Shown piece after piece: positions 35,826-44,955 of a DNA stretch of 64,000 nucleotides; the first letter of the stretch is position 1; every line of letters begins with the position of its first letter. A model generated the notes under the pieces. The model was not told the origin of the DNA, did not search any database, and saw only the letters and a list, made by a program, of their open reading frames with translations. Position numbers and translations under genes: made by a program. This stretch comes from Alcaligenaceae bacterium CGII-47. GTDB taxonomy: Bacteria > Pseudomonadota > Gammaproteobacteria > Burkholderiales > Burkholderiaceae_B. The stretch covers positions 62,001 to 126,000 of the forward strand of contig JAHTBO010000008.1 of assembly GCA_019166125.1 (NCBI GenBank). Reading direction: 5' to 3'.

Positions 35826-37519
35826 TTAAAATTCAATATCAAACGCAACATCTGAGCCTGCGCTTCTTTTTGCTCATGCTGATCCTGTTTTTTTTCCAGG
35901 TTGGTTTCGGTCTGCTGATTGCAGCTCAGCAGGCTGATCCGACCTTATTATCAGGAAGTTATTTCAACTTCAATATCATGCGTGCCGAGCACACTAATCT
36001 CGGCATCTTGTGGATTCTGTCCGGCTTTATCGGTACGATTCTGTTTGTTGGGCCCCTACTCTCGAACCGAGAGCTAGCATCGCCTTGGCTAATTAAGTTC
36101 TTGTTCTATGCCTTAATTGCTATTGTGCTCTGGAATGTCGGCACCCAGACACTCGCCGCTGATGGCATCGCGGGTTGGTGGCTCGGGCAACCCTGGTTGC
36201 ATGAAGGCCTCGAGTACCTAGAGGCCGGGCGGGCGGCAGACATCGTGATCCTCATTGGCTTTTCCATCCTGTGCTACGTCGTGTTGCGTACCTTTCCCCC
36301 AGTCCGTCAGTGGAATGAGATCCACTGGGGACTTGGCCTAGGTGTAACTGCCTTGACGCTGGTGTGGATATTTGGCCTGTTCTTTATCGAACGTCTGGAC
36401 CTAAGCGAATACTTCCGCTGGTATGTCGTGCACTACTGGGTTGAAGGTGTTTGGGAAGTCATCCACATCAGCTTGATCGGTTTCTTGCTCGTATTGATGT
36501 TCAAGGCCGAGGTCAAGGCCGTTGGTTACGCGGTATTTTGGGGCATCACGCTGGTCTGGCTCTCGGGGCTGATTGGTAACGCCCACCATTATTTCTGGAT
36601 TGGTACACCAGAGTTCTGGCAGTTCTGGGGGTCCTTGTTCAGTGCCCTTGAACCCTTGCCTCTGATTTTTTGCTTTTGGCATATCTATTTGGATGCGCAT
36701 CAGGACAAAAAGCCCCTCGAAAATGCGCCCGCTTTCTATTTCATCCTGGGGTCAGTCATCCTAGAGCAAGTCGGTGCCGGTATCCTGGGCTTCACCATGA
36801 CCTTTGCTCTCACTAATGTCTGGTCACATGGCACGTGGGTGACACCCAGCCATGCGCACTTGGCCCTGTTCGGCACCTTTGGTATGCTCGGTATCGCCTC
36901 AGCCTACTATGCCATCCCCATCATGCGTAAGGTTCCATCGTTTGATCAAGGCCTGGGTAAGCTATCGTTTTGGCTGGTATTCACCGGCATGCTCGGTATG
37001 GCCTTCGCCTTTGCCATTGGCGGCACGGTTCAGGTGTTTACCTACCGAACGCTTGGGTTGGACTGGTTTGGTGGCGATGTCTTCCCGGCAATGCAGTTCT
37101 TCAAAGTGCTGGTACCCATATTCGGCTTGGTGTTTGCAACAGGCGCTGGCATATTGATCTATGACTTGTTGACCATGGGATATCGAACGAGCTCATCCCC
37201 CGCAGCCGAACCTGCCCCCACTGCTGCATATCGTCCGACACCCAGCACAGGCTGGAGCAGCATGCTTAGCCGATTTGAGGCAGGGATGTGGCTCATGGGC
37301 ATGTGGATCTTTGGTGCCGTTATTACCTTAGGTCTGCTAAGCTTTAATCTGCACTCAGTACAGGCAGGGGATCCAACCTTACCGTACTTGCTGGCTAGCA
37401 TTGGTTACCCAGGTTTGCTGCTGATTACCTTGTTCTTTGTCTGGCGGTTCCTAAGCTCAATGAATGCGCGCTGCACACAACCCACCCCAGCGCCAAGCTC
37501 ACTGGCCACTGCCACCTAA
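35822..37519 (+). CDS. norB: NorB-like nitric oxide reductase catalytic subunit, long form
   Basis: A 565-residue heme-copper superfamily protein, by eye a cytochrome-c-type NorB. Heme and FeB ligands are all present: His57 ('AEHTNLGILW'), His204 with Glu208 and Glu212 ('HYWVEGVWEVI'), His255-His256 ('GNAHHYFWIG'), Glu277 ('SALEPLP'), His344 and His346 ('TPSHAHLALFG'). It lacks the Tyr-His crosslink region of oxidases. It should reduce two NO to N2O at a heme b3/FeB site in the inner membrane. Typical NorB has about 470 residues; here a Pro/Ala/Ser linker (about 458-478) leads to two extra helices (487-507, 527-545). norQ, norD and norE are not nearby. A strong terminator follows. Confidence 0.85.
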   Translation: MIKIQYQTQHLSLRFFLLMLILFFFQVGFGLLIAAQQADPTLLSGSYFNFNIMRAEHTNLGILWILSGFIGTILFVGPLLSNRELASPWLIKFLFYALIAIVLWNVGTQTLAADGIAGWWLGQPWLHEGLEYLEAGRAADIVILIGFSILCYVVLRTFPPVRQWNEIHWGLGLGVTALTLVWIFGLFFIERLDLSEYFRWYVVHYWVEGVWEVIHISLIGFLLVLMFKAEVKAVGYAVFWGITLVWLSGLIGNAHHYFWIGTPEFWQFWGSLFSALEPLPLIFCFWHIYLDAHQDKKPLENAPAFYFILGSVILEQVGAGILGFTMTFALTNVWSHGTWVTPSHAHLALFGTFGMLGIASAYYAIPIMRKVPSFDQGLGKLSFWLVFTGMLGMAFAFAIGGTVQVFTYRTLGLDWFGGDVFPAMQFFKVLVPIFGLVFATGAGILIYDLLTMGYRTSSSPAAEPAPTAAYRPTPSTGWSSMLSRFEAGMWLMGMWIFGAVITLGLLSFNLHSVQAGDPTLPYLLASIGYPGLLLITLFFVWRFLSSMNARCTQPTPAPSSLATAT

Positions 37520-37545
37520 AGGTCTGTCTCGATATTTTGTTGGGC

Positions 37546-37586
37546 AAAGGCCCGGACACACTGCTAACGCGGGTGTTCGGGCCTTT
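37546..37586 (+). terminator. Intrinsic terminator after norB
   Basis: A 14-bp stem (37546-37559 with 37573-37586, one G-T pair) and a 13-base loop run directly into five T's. It starts 27 bases after the norB stop and separates the nor genes from the next transporter gene. Confidence 0.9.
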
Positions 37587-37637
37587 TTGCATGCTTGCAC
37601 GCGTACAATAGCTGCTGTTGGCACAGGATTTCCAGTC

Positions 37638-38861
37638 ATGAAAGACACCGTAGCAGCACAGACTTTGCTCTCCCTTCAAAAAACGCCGGGGGTCGCCTAC
37701 CCCGTACTCGGCGCAATCAGCGTGACACACCTGCTCAATGACATGATGCAGTCGGTCTTGTTGGCGATTTATCCTCTGTTACAGGGAAATTTCGATCTAA
37801 GTTTTGTGCAGATCGGTTTCATCACCCTAGCCTTTCAATTTTCATCCTCATTACTGCAACCAGTGATCGGCTATTTCACTGACCGACGACCGCTACCTTA
37901 TTCTCTGCCAGTAGGCATGGGATTTACCTTTTTTGGCTTATTACTCCTGTCACAGGCGTGGAATTATCACAGCATCATCATTGCAGCAATGCTGGTAGGT
38001 ACGGGCTCATCAGTCTTTCATCCCGAATCCTCACGGGTCGCACGCATGGCCTCTGCGGGGCACCACGGGCTGGCGCAATCCATCTTTCAGGTGGGCGGTA
38101 ATATAGGTTCGTCCATCGGTCCGCTACTGGTGGCTTTTCTCATCGTCCCGCGCGGCCAGTCTAGCGTAGCCTGGGTGTCCTTGGCTGCATTGGCGGGCAT
38201 GGTCATCTTGCTCCAGGTGAGTCGGTGGTATTCGTATAACCTCACGGGCACACGCGGCAAAAACACCCTACGCAAGACCGAGACAGGTCTATCTAAGGCC
38301 GAGGTCACCAAGGCTATGGGTATTTTGCTTACCTTGCTTTTCTCTAAATATTTTTACCTGGCAGGCCTGACCAGTTATTTCATTTTCTATCTGATGGATC
38401 GATTTGACCTACCCGTCCAGCAAGCACAGTACTGTCTGTTCGTCTTTTTATCCGGCGTGGCGCTAGGCACCATGATAGGCGGGCCGGTTGGTGACCGAGT
38501 CGGGCGCAAGCGCGTCATATGGGGCTCCATCCTGGGTGCCGCACCTTTTGCCCTGGCGCTACCCTATGCCAGCTTATTCTGGACGCTGGTGCTGGTTTTT
38601 TGTGCAGGTGTCATGATTGCCTCAGCATTCCCTGCCATTATTGTCTACGCCCAGGAATTGATGCCGGGCAAGACAGGTACCGTATCAGGGTTGTTCTACG
38701 GCTTAGCTTTCGGCATGGCGGGCATCGGTGCAGCTGTATTGGGCAAGCTTGCTGATGCCACAAGCATTGAGTACGTCTACCATGTGTGCTCGTACCTTCC
38801 CTTGCTTGGGTTGACCGCGTTCTTTTTGCCAGACATGCGTGAACGCACACACCACGCATGA
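37638..38861 (+). CDS. fsr: MFS transporter, fosmidomycin-resistance (Fsr) type
   Basis: A 407-residue major facilitator carrier with about twelve helices. It resembles Fsr: 'VTHLLNDMMQSVLLAIYPLL', 'FTDRRPLPYSLPVGMG' and 'GTGSSVFHPESSRVARMAS', with 'GDRVGRKRVIWGS' as the second half's loop motif. The ATG at 37638 is chosen because the terminator of the norB transcript lies before it. It exports fosmidomycin in E. coli; the natural substrate is unknown. It overlaps the next MFS gene by four bases. Confidence 0.85.
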   Translation: MKDTVAAQTLLSLQKTPGVAYPVLGAISVTHLLNDMMQSVLLAIYPLLQGNFDLSFVQIGFITLAFQFSSSLLQPVIGYFTDRRPLPYSLPVGMGFTFFGLLLLSQAWNYHSIIIAAMLVGTGSSVFHPESSRVARMASAGHHGLAQSIFQVGGNIGSSIGPLLVAFLIVPRGQSSVAWVSLAALAGMVILLQVSRWYSYNLTGTRGKNTLRKTETGLSKAEVTKAMGILLTLLFSKYFYLAGLTSYFIFYLMDRFDLPVQQAQYCLFVFLSGVALGTMIGGPVGDRVGRKRVIWGSILGAAPFALALPYASLFWTLVLVFCAGVMIASAFPAIIVYAQELMPGKTGTVSGLFYGLAFGMAGIGAAVLGKLADATSIEYVYHVCSYLPLLGLTAFFLPDMRERTHHA

Positions 38862-40054
38862 TGTGGCCTACCAGCTCCCGCTCCAGGGCGATATTGCTGG
38901 GCGCAAGCCTCATGCTGATCGCCTTCAATTTACGCCCTCTATTCGCCAGCCTATCCATATTGCTGCCTGAAATCAGCGCGGATCTGCATATGTCTGGCGC
39001 CATGGCTGGCTACCTGACGACACTGCCCGTACTATGTATGGGAATTTTCGCGCCAGCCGCACCCTTTCTGGGCCAACGCATCGGTGCAGAGCGCACTTTA
39101 CTAATAATTTTGGTTCTGCTCACAATCGGCACCGCGCTACGTGGTAGCGACGGTATGGCTATGCTATTTTTCGGTTCAATTATTGCGGGTGGCTCGATTG
39201 CTGTGGGTAATGTGCTGCTACCCAGCTTAGTCAAACGCGATTTTTCCGGACAAGCGTCTTTAATGACGGGGCTCTACACGATGAGCCTATGTGGCGGCGC
39301 AGCGGTGGCGGCAGCCGCCACCCTACCACTGATGCACACGTTCGACGCAAGTTGGACCTTAGGGTTGGCCATGTGGGCCATTCCTGCCGCTCTCGTCGCT
39401 CTGCTCTGGGCTCCGCTATCCCTTGGATCAGGCTCTACACTGACACGTAAGATGCTGCCAGTACGCGGCTTGCGCCGCGACCCTCTGGCCTGGAATGTGA
39501 CCTTCTTTATGGGTGTTCAATCAGCATTGGCCTATTGCGTGCTGGGTTGGCTCGCACCGATCCTGCGTGAGCGTGGGATAAGCGGAACTGAGGCGGGGAT
39601 TATTGTGTCGGTCTCGATCATACTTCAAGTCGTGGCTTGCCTGCTTGTCCCAATAATTGCGTCACACTGTAAAGACCAACGCGCACTGAGCGTCACCCTT
39701 AGCGCGCTCGCCACACTGGGCCTGCTGGGTTTGCTCGCCGCTCCATTATGGTCAGTCTGGTTCTGGGCTGTCGTCCAAGGCATCGGGCAAGGTGGATTGT
39801 TCAGCGTCGCGATGATGTTTATCGTGCTCCGTTCACCTGACTCACATGTGGCCGCACAATTATCGAGTATGGCGCAGACTACAGGCTATATACTCGCTGC
39901 AGGTGGCCCGTTGCTAATCGGTATATTGCATGATTGGTCCGGCAGTTTTAGCATCGCTGCCTGGGTTTTTGCCGGGCTGGGTCTGCTGACAGCCTATAAC
40001 GGCTGGCGTGCGGGACGCAACCAACTCGTCAAAGCGCAGGTCATGACAAAGTGA
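38858..40054 (+). CDS. MFS transporter, CynX/NimT family
   Basis: A 398-residue carrier with twelve predicted helices. 'LIAFNLRPLFASLSILLPEI' at the start and 'TTLPVLCMGIFAPAAPFLGQ' are typical of the CynX/NimT (cyanate / 2-nitroimidazole) family. No cyanase gene is nearby, so the substrate is open. It starts inside the end of fsr, so the two carriers are co-translated. Confidence 0.85.
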   Translation: MMWPTSSRSRAILLGASLMLIAFNLRPLFASLSILLPEISADLHMSGAMAGYLTTLPVLCMGIFAPAAPFLGQRIGAERTLLIILVLLTIGTALRGSDGMAMLFFGSIIAGGSIAVGNVLLPSLVKRDFSGQASLMTGLYTMSLCGGAAVAAAATLPLMHTFDASWTLGLAMWAIPAALVALLWAPLSLGSGSTLTRKMLPVRGLRRDPLAWNVTFFMGVQSALAYCVLGWLAPILRERGISGTEAGIIVSVSIILQVVACLLVPIIASHCKDQRALSVTLSALATLGLLGLLAAPLWSVWFWAVVQGIGQGGLFSVAMMFIVLRSPDSHVAAQLSSMAQTTGYILAAGGPLLIGILHDWSGSFSIAAWVFAGLGLLTAYNGWRAGRNQLVKAQVMTK

Positions 40055-40081
40055 GCCGATATGGTGCACTGATCAGTCTGG

Positions 40082-40114
40082 GCTACGGCACCAGAAATAA
40101 ACTAGTGCCGTAGC
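40082..40114. terminator. Hairpin between converging cynX-like and fabB genes
   Basis: A perfect 10-bp stem (40082-40091 with 40105-40114) and a 13-base loop sit between two converging gene ends. There is no T run on either side, so it may be an mRNA 3'-end stabiliser or a weak bidirectional terminator. Confidence 0.5.
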
Positions 40115-40135
40115 AACCTGGCAAGACACCACGTG

Positions 40136-41350
40136 TTATAGGCTGGACTTCGAGAACACCAGCGTGGCATTGGTGCCACCGAAGCCAAAGCTATTGGATA
40201 AGGCCGTTTGGATGTCGACCTTGCGTGGTTCAAGCACGATATTCATGCCATCGGCCACTGGATCCAAATTATCGATATTCGCCGATGCAGCAATAAAACC
40301 ATGCTGCATCATTAACAAGGTATAGATCGCTTCGTTTACGCCTGCGGCACCCAGAGCATGACCGGACAAGGACTTTGTCGAGGCCACTGCCGGCTTGCCC
40401 TCAGCAAAAACCTCACGAATAGCCTCTAGTTCCTTAAGGTCGCCTACAGGCGTACTGGTGCCATGCGTGTTGATGTAATCAACCGGACTCCTGACATCCC
40501 TGAGCGCCAAGCGCATACAACGAACCGCGCCTTCGCCTGAGGGGGCAACCATATCATAACCATCCGAGGTCGCACCGTAACCGACCACCTCTGCGTAAAT
40601 TCGGGCGCCGCGCGCTTTAGCGTGCTCGTACTCCTCGAGCACCAGAATGCCACCGCCGCCAGAGATCACAAACCCGTCACGATCGACATCGTAAGGACGC
40701 GAAGCACGCTCGGGTGTATCGTTATACCGAGAAGACAGCGCTCCCATTGCGTCGAACATAAAGGACAACGACCAGTGCTCTTCTTCGGCGCCGCCGGCAA
40801 AAACAATGTCCTGCTTACCCATCTGGATCTGCTCCACACCGTTACCAATGCAATGCGCACTGGTCGAGCAGGCTGAACTGATCGCGTAGTTGATGCCCTT
40901 AATCTGTGCGCCCGTCGCCAGGCAGGCTGCCACACCACTGCTCATCGCTTTGGTGACCATATAGGGGCCCACCCGACGCACCCCCTTGTCCTGCAAGGTC
41001 TGAATCCCCTCGTGGATGCTGGTGTGCGAGGCGCCGCCAGCGCCTACGATCAAGCCAGTGCGCACATTAGACACCAACTCGGGCGGCAAGCCTGCATCCT
41101 GTATGGCCTCTTGCATCGCGACCCATGCATAGGCATGGCCGCTGGCCATAAAACGCACCAGCTTGCGGTCGATGAGCTCTTGATAGTCCAGTCGCACCGA
41201 ACCCGCTACATGAGAGCGCAAACCCTGTTCGGCGTATTCGGGCTGGTAAGAGATACCCGAACGGCCTTCCTGCAGGCTGCTCAGGACTTCTGATTGATTA
41301 TTACCCAGGCTGGAGACAATACCCATCCCTGTGACGACCACACGACGCAT
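40136..41350 (-). CDS. fabB: 3-oxoacyl-ACP synthase I
   Basis: A 404-residue condensing enzyme. The active-site cysteine is Cys161 in '[10 protein letters not shown]'; the two histidines are in '[12 protein letters not shown]' and '[12 protein letters not shown]', with the lysine of the same motif. It elongates acyl chains and, as FabB, the cis-3-decenoyl-ACP made by FabA. It starts 12 bases after fabA; the pairing fabA-fabB marks FabB rather than FabF. Confidence 0.94.
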   Translation of the reverse strand: MRRVVVTGMGIVSSLGNNQSEVLSSLQEGRSGISYQPEYAEQGLRSHVAGSVRLDYQELIDRKLVRFMASGHAYAWVAMQEAIQDAGLPPELVSNVRTGLIVGAGGASHTSIHEGIQTLQDKGVRRVGPYMVTKAMSSGVAACLATGAQIKGINYAISSACSTSAHCIGNGVEQIQMGKQDIVFAGGAEEEHWSLSFMFDAMGALSSRYNDTPERASRPYDVDRDGFVISGGGGILVLEEYEHAKARGARIYAEVVGYGATSDGYDMVAPSGEGAVRCMRLALRDVRSPVDYINTHGTSTPVGDLKELEAIREVFAEGKPAVASTKSLSGHALGAAGVNEAIYTLLMMQHGFIAASANIDNLDPVADGMNIVLEPRKVDIQTALSNSFGFGGTNATLVFSKSSL

Positions 41351-41362
41351 GATCGCATCCTC

Positions 41363-41878
41363 CTAGAAATTATCCGTGGTACTAAACAAACCAACGCGCA
41401 GATCATGGGCGACATAAATCTCGCGGCCATCGACCTCCATGCGGGCATCGGCGAATCCCATAACCAGCTTACGCATCATCACGCGCTTCATTTCTATATG
41501 GTAACGAACTAGCTTGCCTTGGGGGAGCACCTGGCCCGTGAATTTAACCTCACCGACACCCAGCGCACGCCCACGGCCCGGCCCACCGCACCAGCCTAGA
41601 AAAAACCCGACCAGTTGCCACATTGCATCCAACCCGAGGCAGCCTGGCATCACGGGATCACCTTGAAAATGGCAATCGAAAAACCATAAATCAGGGCGGA
41701 TATCGAGTTCGGCAATGATCTCGCCCTTACCGTGAGCCCCGCCATCTCTGCTGATATGAGCGATCCGATCAAACATGAGCATAGGAGGCAGTGGCAACTG
41801 TGCGTTACCTTCACCAAATAACTCACCGCGTCCGCAAGCGAGCAGGTCGTCGTAACTAAAGCTATTTTTTGATTGCAT
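41363..41878 (-). CDS. fabA: 3-hydroxydecanoyl-ACP dehydratase/isomerase
   Basis: A 171-residue dehydratase starting '[16 protein letters not shown]'. The catalytic His70 ('[14 protein letters not shown]') and Asp84 ('[12 protein letters not shown]') fall at exactly the E. coli positions. It dehydrates 3-hydroxydecanoyl-ACP and isomerises the product to the cis-3 form, the first step to unsaturated fatty acids. The frame extends far upstream but the family start is at 41878. It is the first gene of fabA-fabB. Confidence 0.95.
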   Translation of the reverse strand: MQSKNSFSYDDLLACGRGELFGEGNAQLPLPPMLMFDRIAHISRDGGAHGKGEIIAELDIRPDLWFFDCHFQGDPVMPGCLGLDAMWQLVGFFLGWCGGPGRGRALGVGEVKFTGQVLPQGKLVRYHIEMKRVMMRKLVMGFADARMEVDGREIYVAHDLRVGLFSTTDNF

Positions 41879-42029
41879 GTGATTCCAGGACGATTTCGTA
41901 TCAGACCGTTGCGCATACCTGTCCTGACAGGAACGAAACGTGACGTCAAATGGTTGAGTAGTATAACCTGATGACACGACGAGATACGGCCATCGCGCAG
42001 CACGCCTATGCAATCCGGTTTCGCGATGC

Positions 42030-42575
42030 TCAATGCGAAACACGCTCGGGGCCTACTGAAGGCAAGGCAAACCAGACCGTGACCGTGCCGGAGACAAATA
42101 GAGGCGGTTGTGTTCCCGCCCATGTTTTGACGCGATGAACCAATATAAAGGATTCTTGTGCCGATAAGCCCTCGAACTGACGCGTATTGGTTTGAGGTCC
42201 CCGAAGCAAAACACAGGGCCCGGCCTGCGAGCGCCAGCATAAATGGGTCTCGAGCTCTGCGCCGCCACGGTAATGCCGCGACGCATACACGCGTGTTACC
42301 AGCGCACCTGCTGGTACAGAAGGGTCGAGGGCAGTGCGCTCATACGAGACGATCGCCTCACTGCCTTGGGGATATATCCCCATGCTGACTCGGCTCTGTG
42401 TCCAGGCAATTTCGCCCGCCAATACCCCGCCAGGCTGTCCAATTGCGATACAAGCGACGATCAACCCTAGCGCACGATGCGCCAGACGCCACGACACATG
42501 TCGCTTCCATACCTCGTGTGTACTGGAGGCCATAAGATCCCTGTGGCCAGTGCGAGTAGACGCTAGTTCTGTCAT
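42030..42575 (-). CDS. Secreted FlhE-like protein, orphan
   Basis: A 181-residue protein with a hydrophobic segment at about residues 33-52 ending '[10 protein letters not shown]', probably a signal peptide. The mature part '[20 protein letters not shown]' followed by '[12 protein letters not shown]' with two cysteines matches the layout of FlhE (beta-rich, disulfide, about 110 residues; 'TLVAWRY...RVRLCSQSRCVEL' in enterobacteria). An internal ATG at 42533 is an alternative start. No flagellar gene lies in this window. FlhE in Salmonella affects proton leakage through the flagellar export apparatus. The assignment is remote and made by eye. Confidence 0.5.
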   Translation of the reverse strand: MTELASTRTGHRDLMASSTHEVWKRHVSWRLAHRALGLIVACIAIGQPGGVLAGEIAWTQSRVSMGIYPQGSEAIVSYERTALDPSVPAGALVTRVYASRHYRGGAELETHLCWRSQAGPCVLLRGPQTNTRQFEGLSAQESFILVHRVKTWAGTQPPLFVSGTVTVWFALPSVGPERVSH

Positions 42576-42615
42576 AGTATGCCCTGTATTGTATACGTCA
42601 CAAGCTTGAACCCGT

Positions 42616-43872
42616 ATGGATAATGAACCCCTTTACGCATGGTGGCGACTGCTGAGCTCGCTGCTGCTCATGACCATGGGCAGTGCGGGTATGTACTCGG
42701 TAACCGTTATCCTGCCGCATCTGCAGGCTGATTTCGAGATCACCCGCTCGGCCGCCTCGCTCCCCTATACCTTGACGATGATTGGCTTTGGCCTGGGAGG
42801 CGTGTTAATGGGCCGCTTGGCGGACCGCGTTGGTATTATTATCCCCCTGGCTATCGGCTCCCTAGGCTGTGGCGCAGGCTTTATCCTCGCCGGTCTATCC
42901 AGCGGTTATTTGCAATTCATACTGGCTCAAAGCGTACTGATCGGGACGTTAGGTGCGGCGGCAACCTTCGCTCCATTGGTTGCAGATACAACACGGTGGT
43001 TCACGCGTCGCCGAGGGTTCGCGCTAGCAATCTGCATGAGTGGCAACTATTTTTCTGGAGCGCTATGGCCCCCAGTCATGCAAAGGCTTATCGAGCAATC
43101 AGGCTGGCGCACCATGTACATCTACATGGGCATCCTATGCCTGCTAGTGTGCCTGCCCCTTCTTTGGATGTACCGGCGCCCAGCCCCTACCCACAACACG
43201 ACACCTGGTGCAGTACCACAGTCACCACGCAAGACGCGATTCCGAGACGAGATCGCCCGTTCCAACCCTGAAAACCCACTGGGGATGCGACCCGCTACGC
43301 TCCAGGCGCTACTGTGCTTGGCTGGCGTCGCCTGTTGCGTAGCGATGGCGATGCCCCAGGTACATATCGTCGCTTATTGTGGCGACTTGGGCTTTGGCCT
43401 GGCGCGTGGTGCCGAGATGCTATCCGTGATGCTCGCGATGGGGATCATCAGTCGCCTGCTCTCGGGCTGGGTCTCGGACCATATCGGAGGCTTACGCACT
43501 TTGTTGCTGGGTTCAGCACTACAAAGCATTGCATTACTAATGTTTTTGAATGCGAGCGGACTGGTATCGCTGTACGTCGTCGCCGCACTCTTTGGATTAT
43601 TTCAAGGAGGCATCGTACCTGCGTATGCGCTGATCATACGTGAGTACTTTGGCCCGCATGAGGCAGGGGGACGAATTGGCATCGTATTGATGGCAACACT
43701 CCTGGGCATGGCTCTAGGCGGTTGGTTAGCCGGCATTCTCTATGACCTGAGCGGCTCCTATTATGCAGCCTTCCTCAATGGGATAGGCTGGAATCTACTC
43801 AATATATGCATCGTGCTATTTCTACTGATGCGTGCACGAGGCTGGGGGCGGCTGCAGCTCAAAATAGGGTAG
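42616..43872 (+). CDS. MFS transporter (monocarboxylate/oxalate-formate antiporter-like)
   Basis: A 418-residue carrier with twelve predicted helices split by a cytoplasmic loop of about 55 residues (190-240). 'GFGLGGVLMGRLADRVGI' and 'GIISRLLSGWVSDHIGGLRT' are the paired MFS loop motifs. The general look is that of the OFA/MCT-like group of organic acid carriers. It is divergent from the FlhE-like gene with 40 bases between. Substrate unknown. Confidence 0.85.
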   Translation: MDNEPLYAWWRLLSSLLLMTMGSAGMYSVTVILPHLQADFEITRSAASLPYTLTMIGFGLGGVLMGRLADRVGIIIPLAIGSLGCGAGFILAGLSSGYLQFILAQSVLIGTLGAAATFAPLVADTTRWFTRRRGFALAICMSGNYFSGALWPPVMQRLIEQSGWRTMYIYMGILCLLVCLPLLWMYRRPAPTHNTTPGAVPQSPRKTRFRDEIARSNPENPLGMRPATLQALLCLAGVACCVAMAMPQVHIVAYCGDLGFGLARGAEMLSVMLAMGIISRLLSGWVSDHIGGLRTLLLGSALQSIALLMFLNASGLVSLYVVAALFGLFQGGIVPAYALIIREYFGPHEAGGRIGIVLMATLLGMALGGWLAGILYDLSGSYYAAFLNGIGWNLLNICIVLFLLMRARGWGRLQLKIG

Positions 43873-43959
43873 GAACATGTGATCATCCTCGGTGCAAAGC
43901 TAAGATATTTATGAGGTAGTTGCCGTAAACCCTTAATACATATGTCATTATTTTTAGAA

Positions 43960-43965
43960 TATAAT
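43960..43965 (+). promoter_or_regulatory. -10 element upstream of the PBP7-type gene
   Basis: A perfect TATAAT lies 29 bases before the ATG of the peptidase gene. No good -35 hexamer is seen 17 bases upstream. Confidence 0.4.
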
Positions 43966-43994
43966 CGCCGAATCCCATTTCACCAGCGATACCC

Positions 43995-44951
43995 ATGGAA
44001 TTACGACGGCGACTTCATCTTCCCACCCTTAGCGCACGGCGCGCGGGATTCACTGCGCTCTGTCTGCTCGCTCTTTGGCTGCCTAGTACCCAAGCCCGCA
44101 CACCAGCTGTCCAGATGGCCCACGTCCAGCTCAAAAACCTGCAGCCACTTAGCTATAGCACGCCAGCAATTGCCGCCCCAACACGGTCTGAGGTGCGTGC
44201 TGGCCTGCGATCCGAGGTCGCTTTTGTGCAGAACTTAAAGACATCTGCCGTGTTGTACGAAAAAAATAGCGATAAAGTACAACCTATCGCATCGATCTCC
44301 AAGCTCATGACAGCACTGCTCATTGTGGAATCAAATCTGCGCATGAATCAGGAACTGGAGATTATCGACGCTGATGTTGACCGCATGCGCCATTCCCGCT
44401 CTCGCTTGCGGGTTGGTACGCGACTGACCCGCACCACAATGCTGCATCTGGCGTTGATGGCCTCGGAAAATCGCGCTGCCCATGCCCTGGCACGCACCTG
44501 GCCAGGCGGCGAAGCGGCCTTTGTGCGTGCAATGAATGACAAGGCCCGTGCGCTGGGCATGCGTCATACGCAGTTCGTTGAAGCTACCGGACTATCCAGC
44601 GACAATGTTTCCTCGCCGCGCGACTTGGTCAAATTACTCAAAGCAACGAATCGCCATCAGCTCATTCAGCAGTACACGACCGACACAACCGAAACGATTG
44701 ATATTGGCCGTGGCCGGAAAATAATCTATCAAAACACGAACCGACTGGTTAAGCGCGACGACTGGGATATCCAGATATCCAAAACCGGTTTCATCAACGA
44801 AGCAGGGGAATGCCTGGTGATGCTGGCACGTATCGGCGACCAGGATCTCGCGATCATCCTGCTCGATTCAGCAGGTCGCTATTCACGGATCGGAGACGCC
44901 ATCCGAGTACGCTCTCTGGTTGAAAATAATCCTAGCCTGGCCATGATGTAA
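43995..44951 (+). CDS. pbpG: D-alanyl-D-alanine endopeptidase (PBP7/PbpG type)
   Basis: A 318-residue periplasmic penicillin-binding protein of the low-molecular-mass S11 family. A signal/anchor segment is at about residues 15-34. The catalytic serine and lysine are Ser100 and Lys103 in 'SISK', the second motif is Ser157-Glu-Asn159 in 'ASENRAAHAL', and the third is 'KTGF'. It cuts D-Ala-meso-Dap crosslinks in peptidoglycan. It lacks the C-terminal domain of PBP5/6, in line with PbpG. Confidence 0.9.
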   Translation: MELRRRLHLPTLSARRAGFTALCLLALWLPSTQARTPAVQMAHVQLKNLQPLSYSTPAIAAPTRSEVRAGLRSEVAFVQNLKTSAVLYEKNSDKVQPIASISKLMTALLIVESNLRMNQELEIIDADVDRMRHSRSRLRVGTRLTRTTMLHLALMASENRAAHALARTWPGGEAAFVRAMNDKARALGMRHTQFVEATGLSSDNVSSPRDLVKLLKATNRHQLIQQYTTDTTETIDIGRGRKIIYQNTNRLVKRDDWDIQISKTGFINEAGECLVMLARIGDQDLAIILLDSAGRYSRIGDAIRVRSLVENNPSLAMM

Positions 44952-44955
44952 ACCT

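Noticed and set aside
42030-42575. Other frames in the FlhE-like region read as separate small genes
   Set aside because: They overlap fully with the frame that has a signal peptide and conserved cysteine layout.
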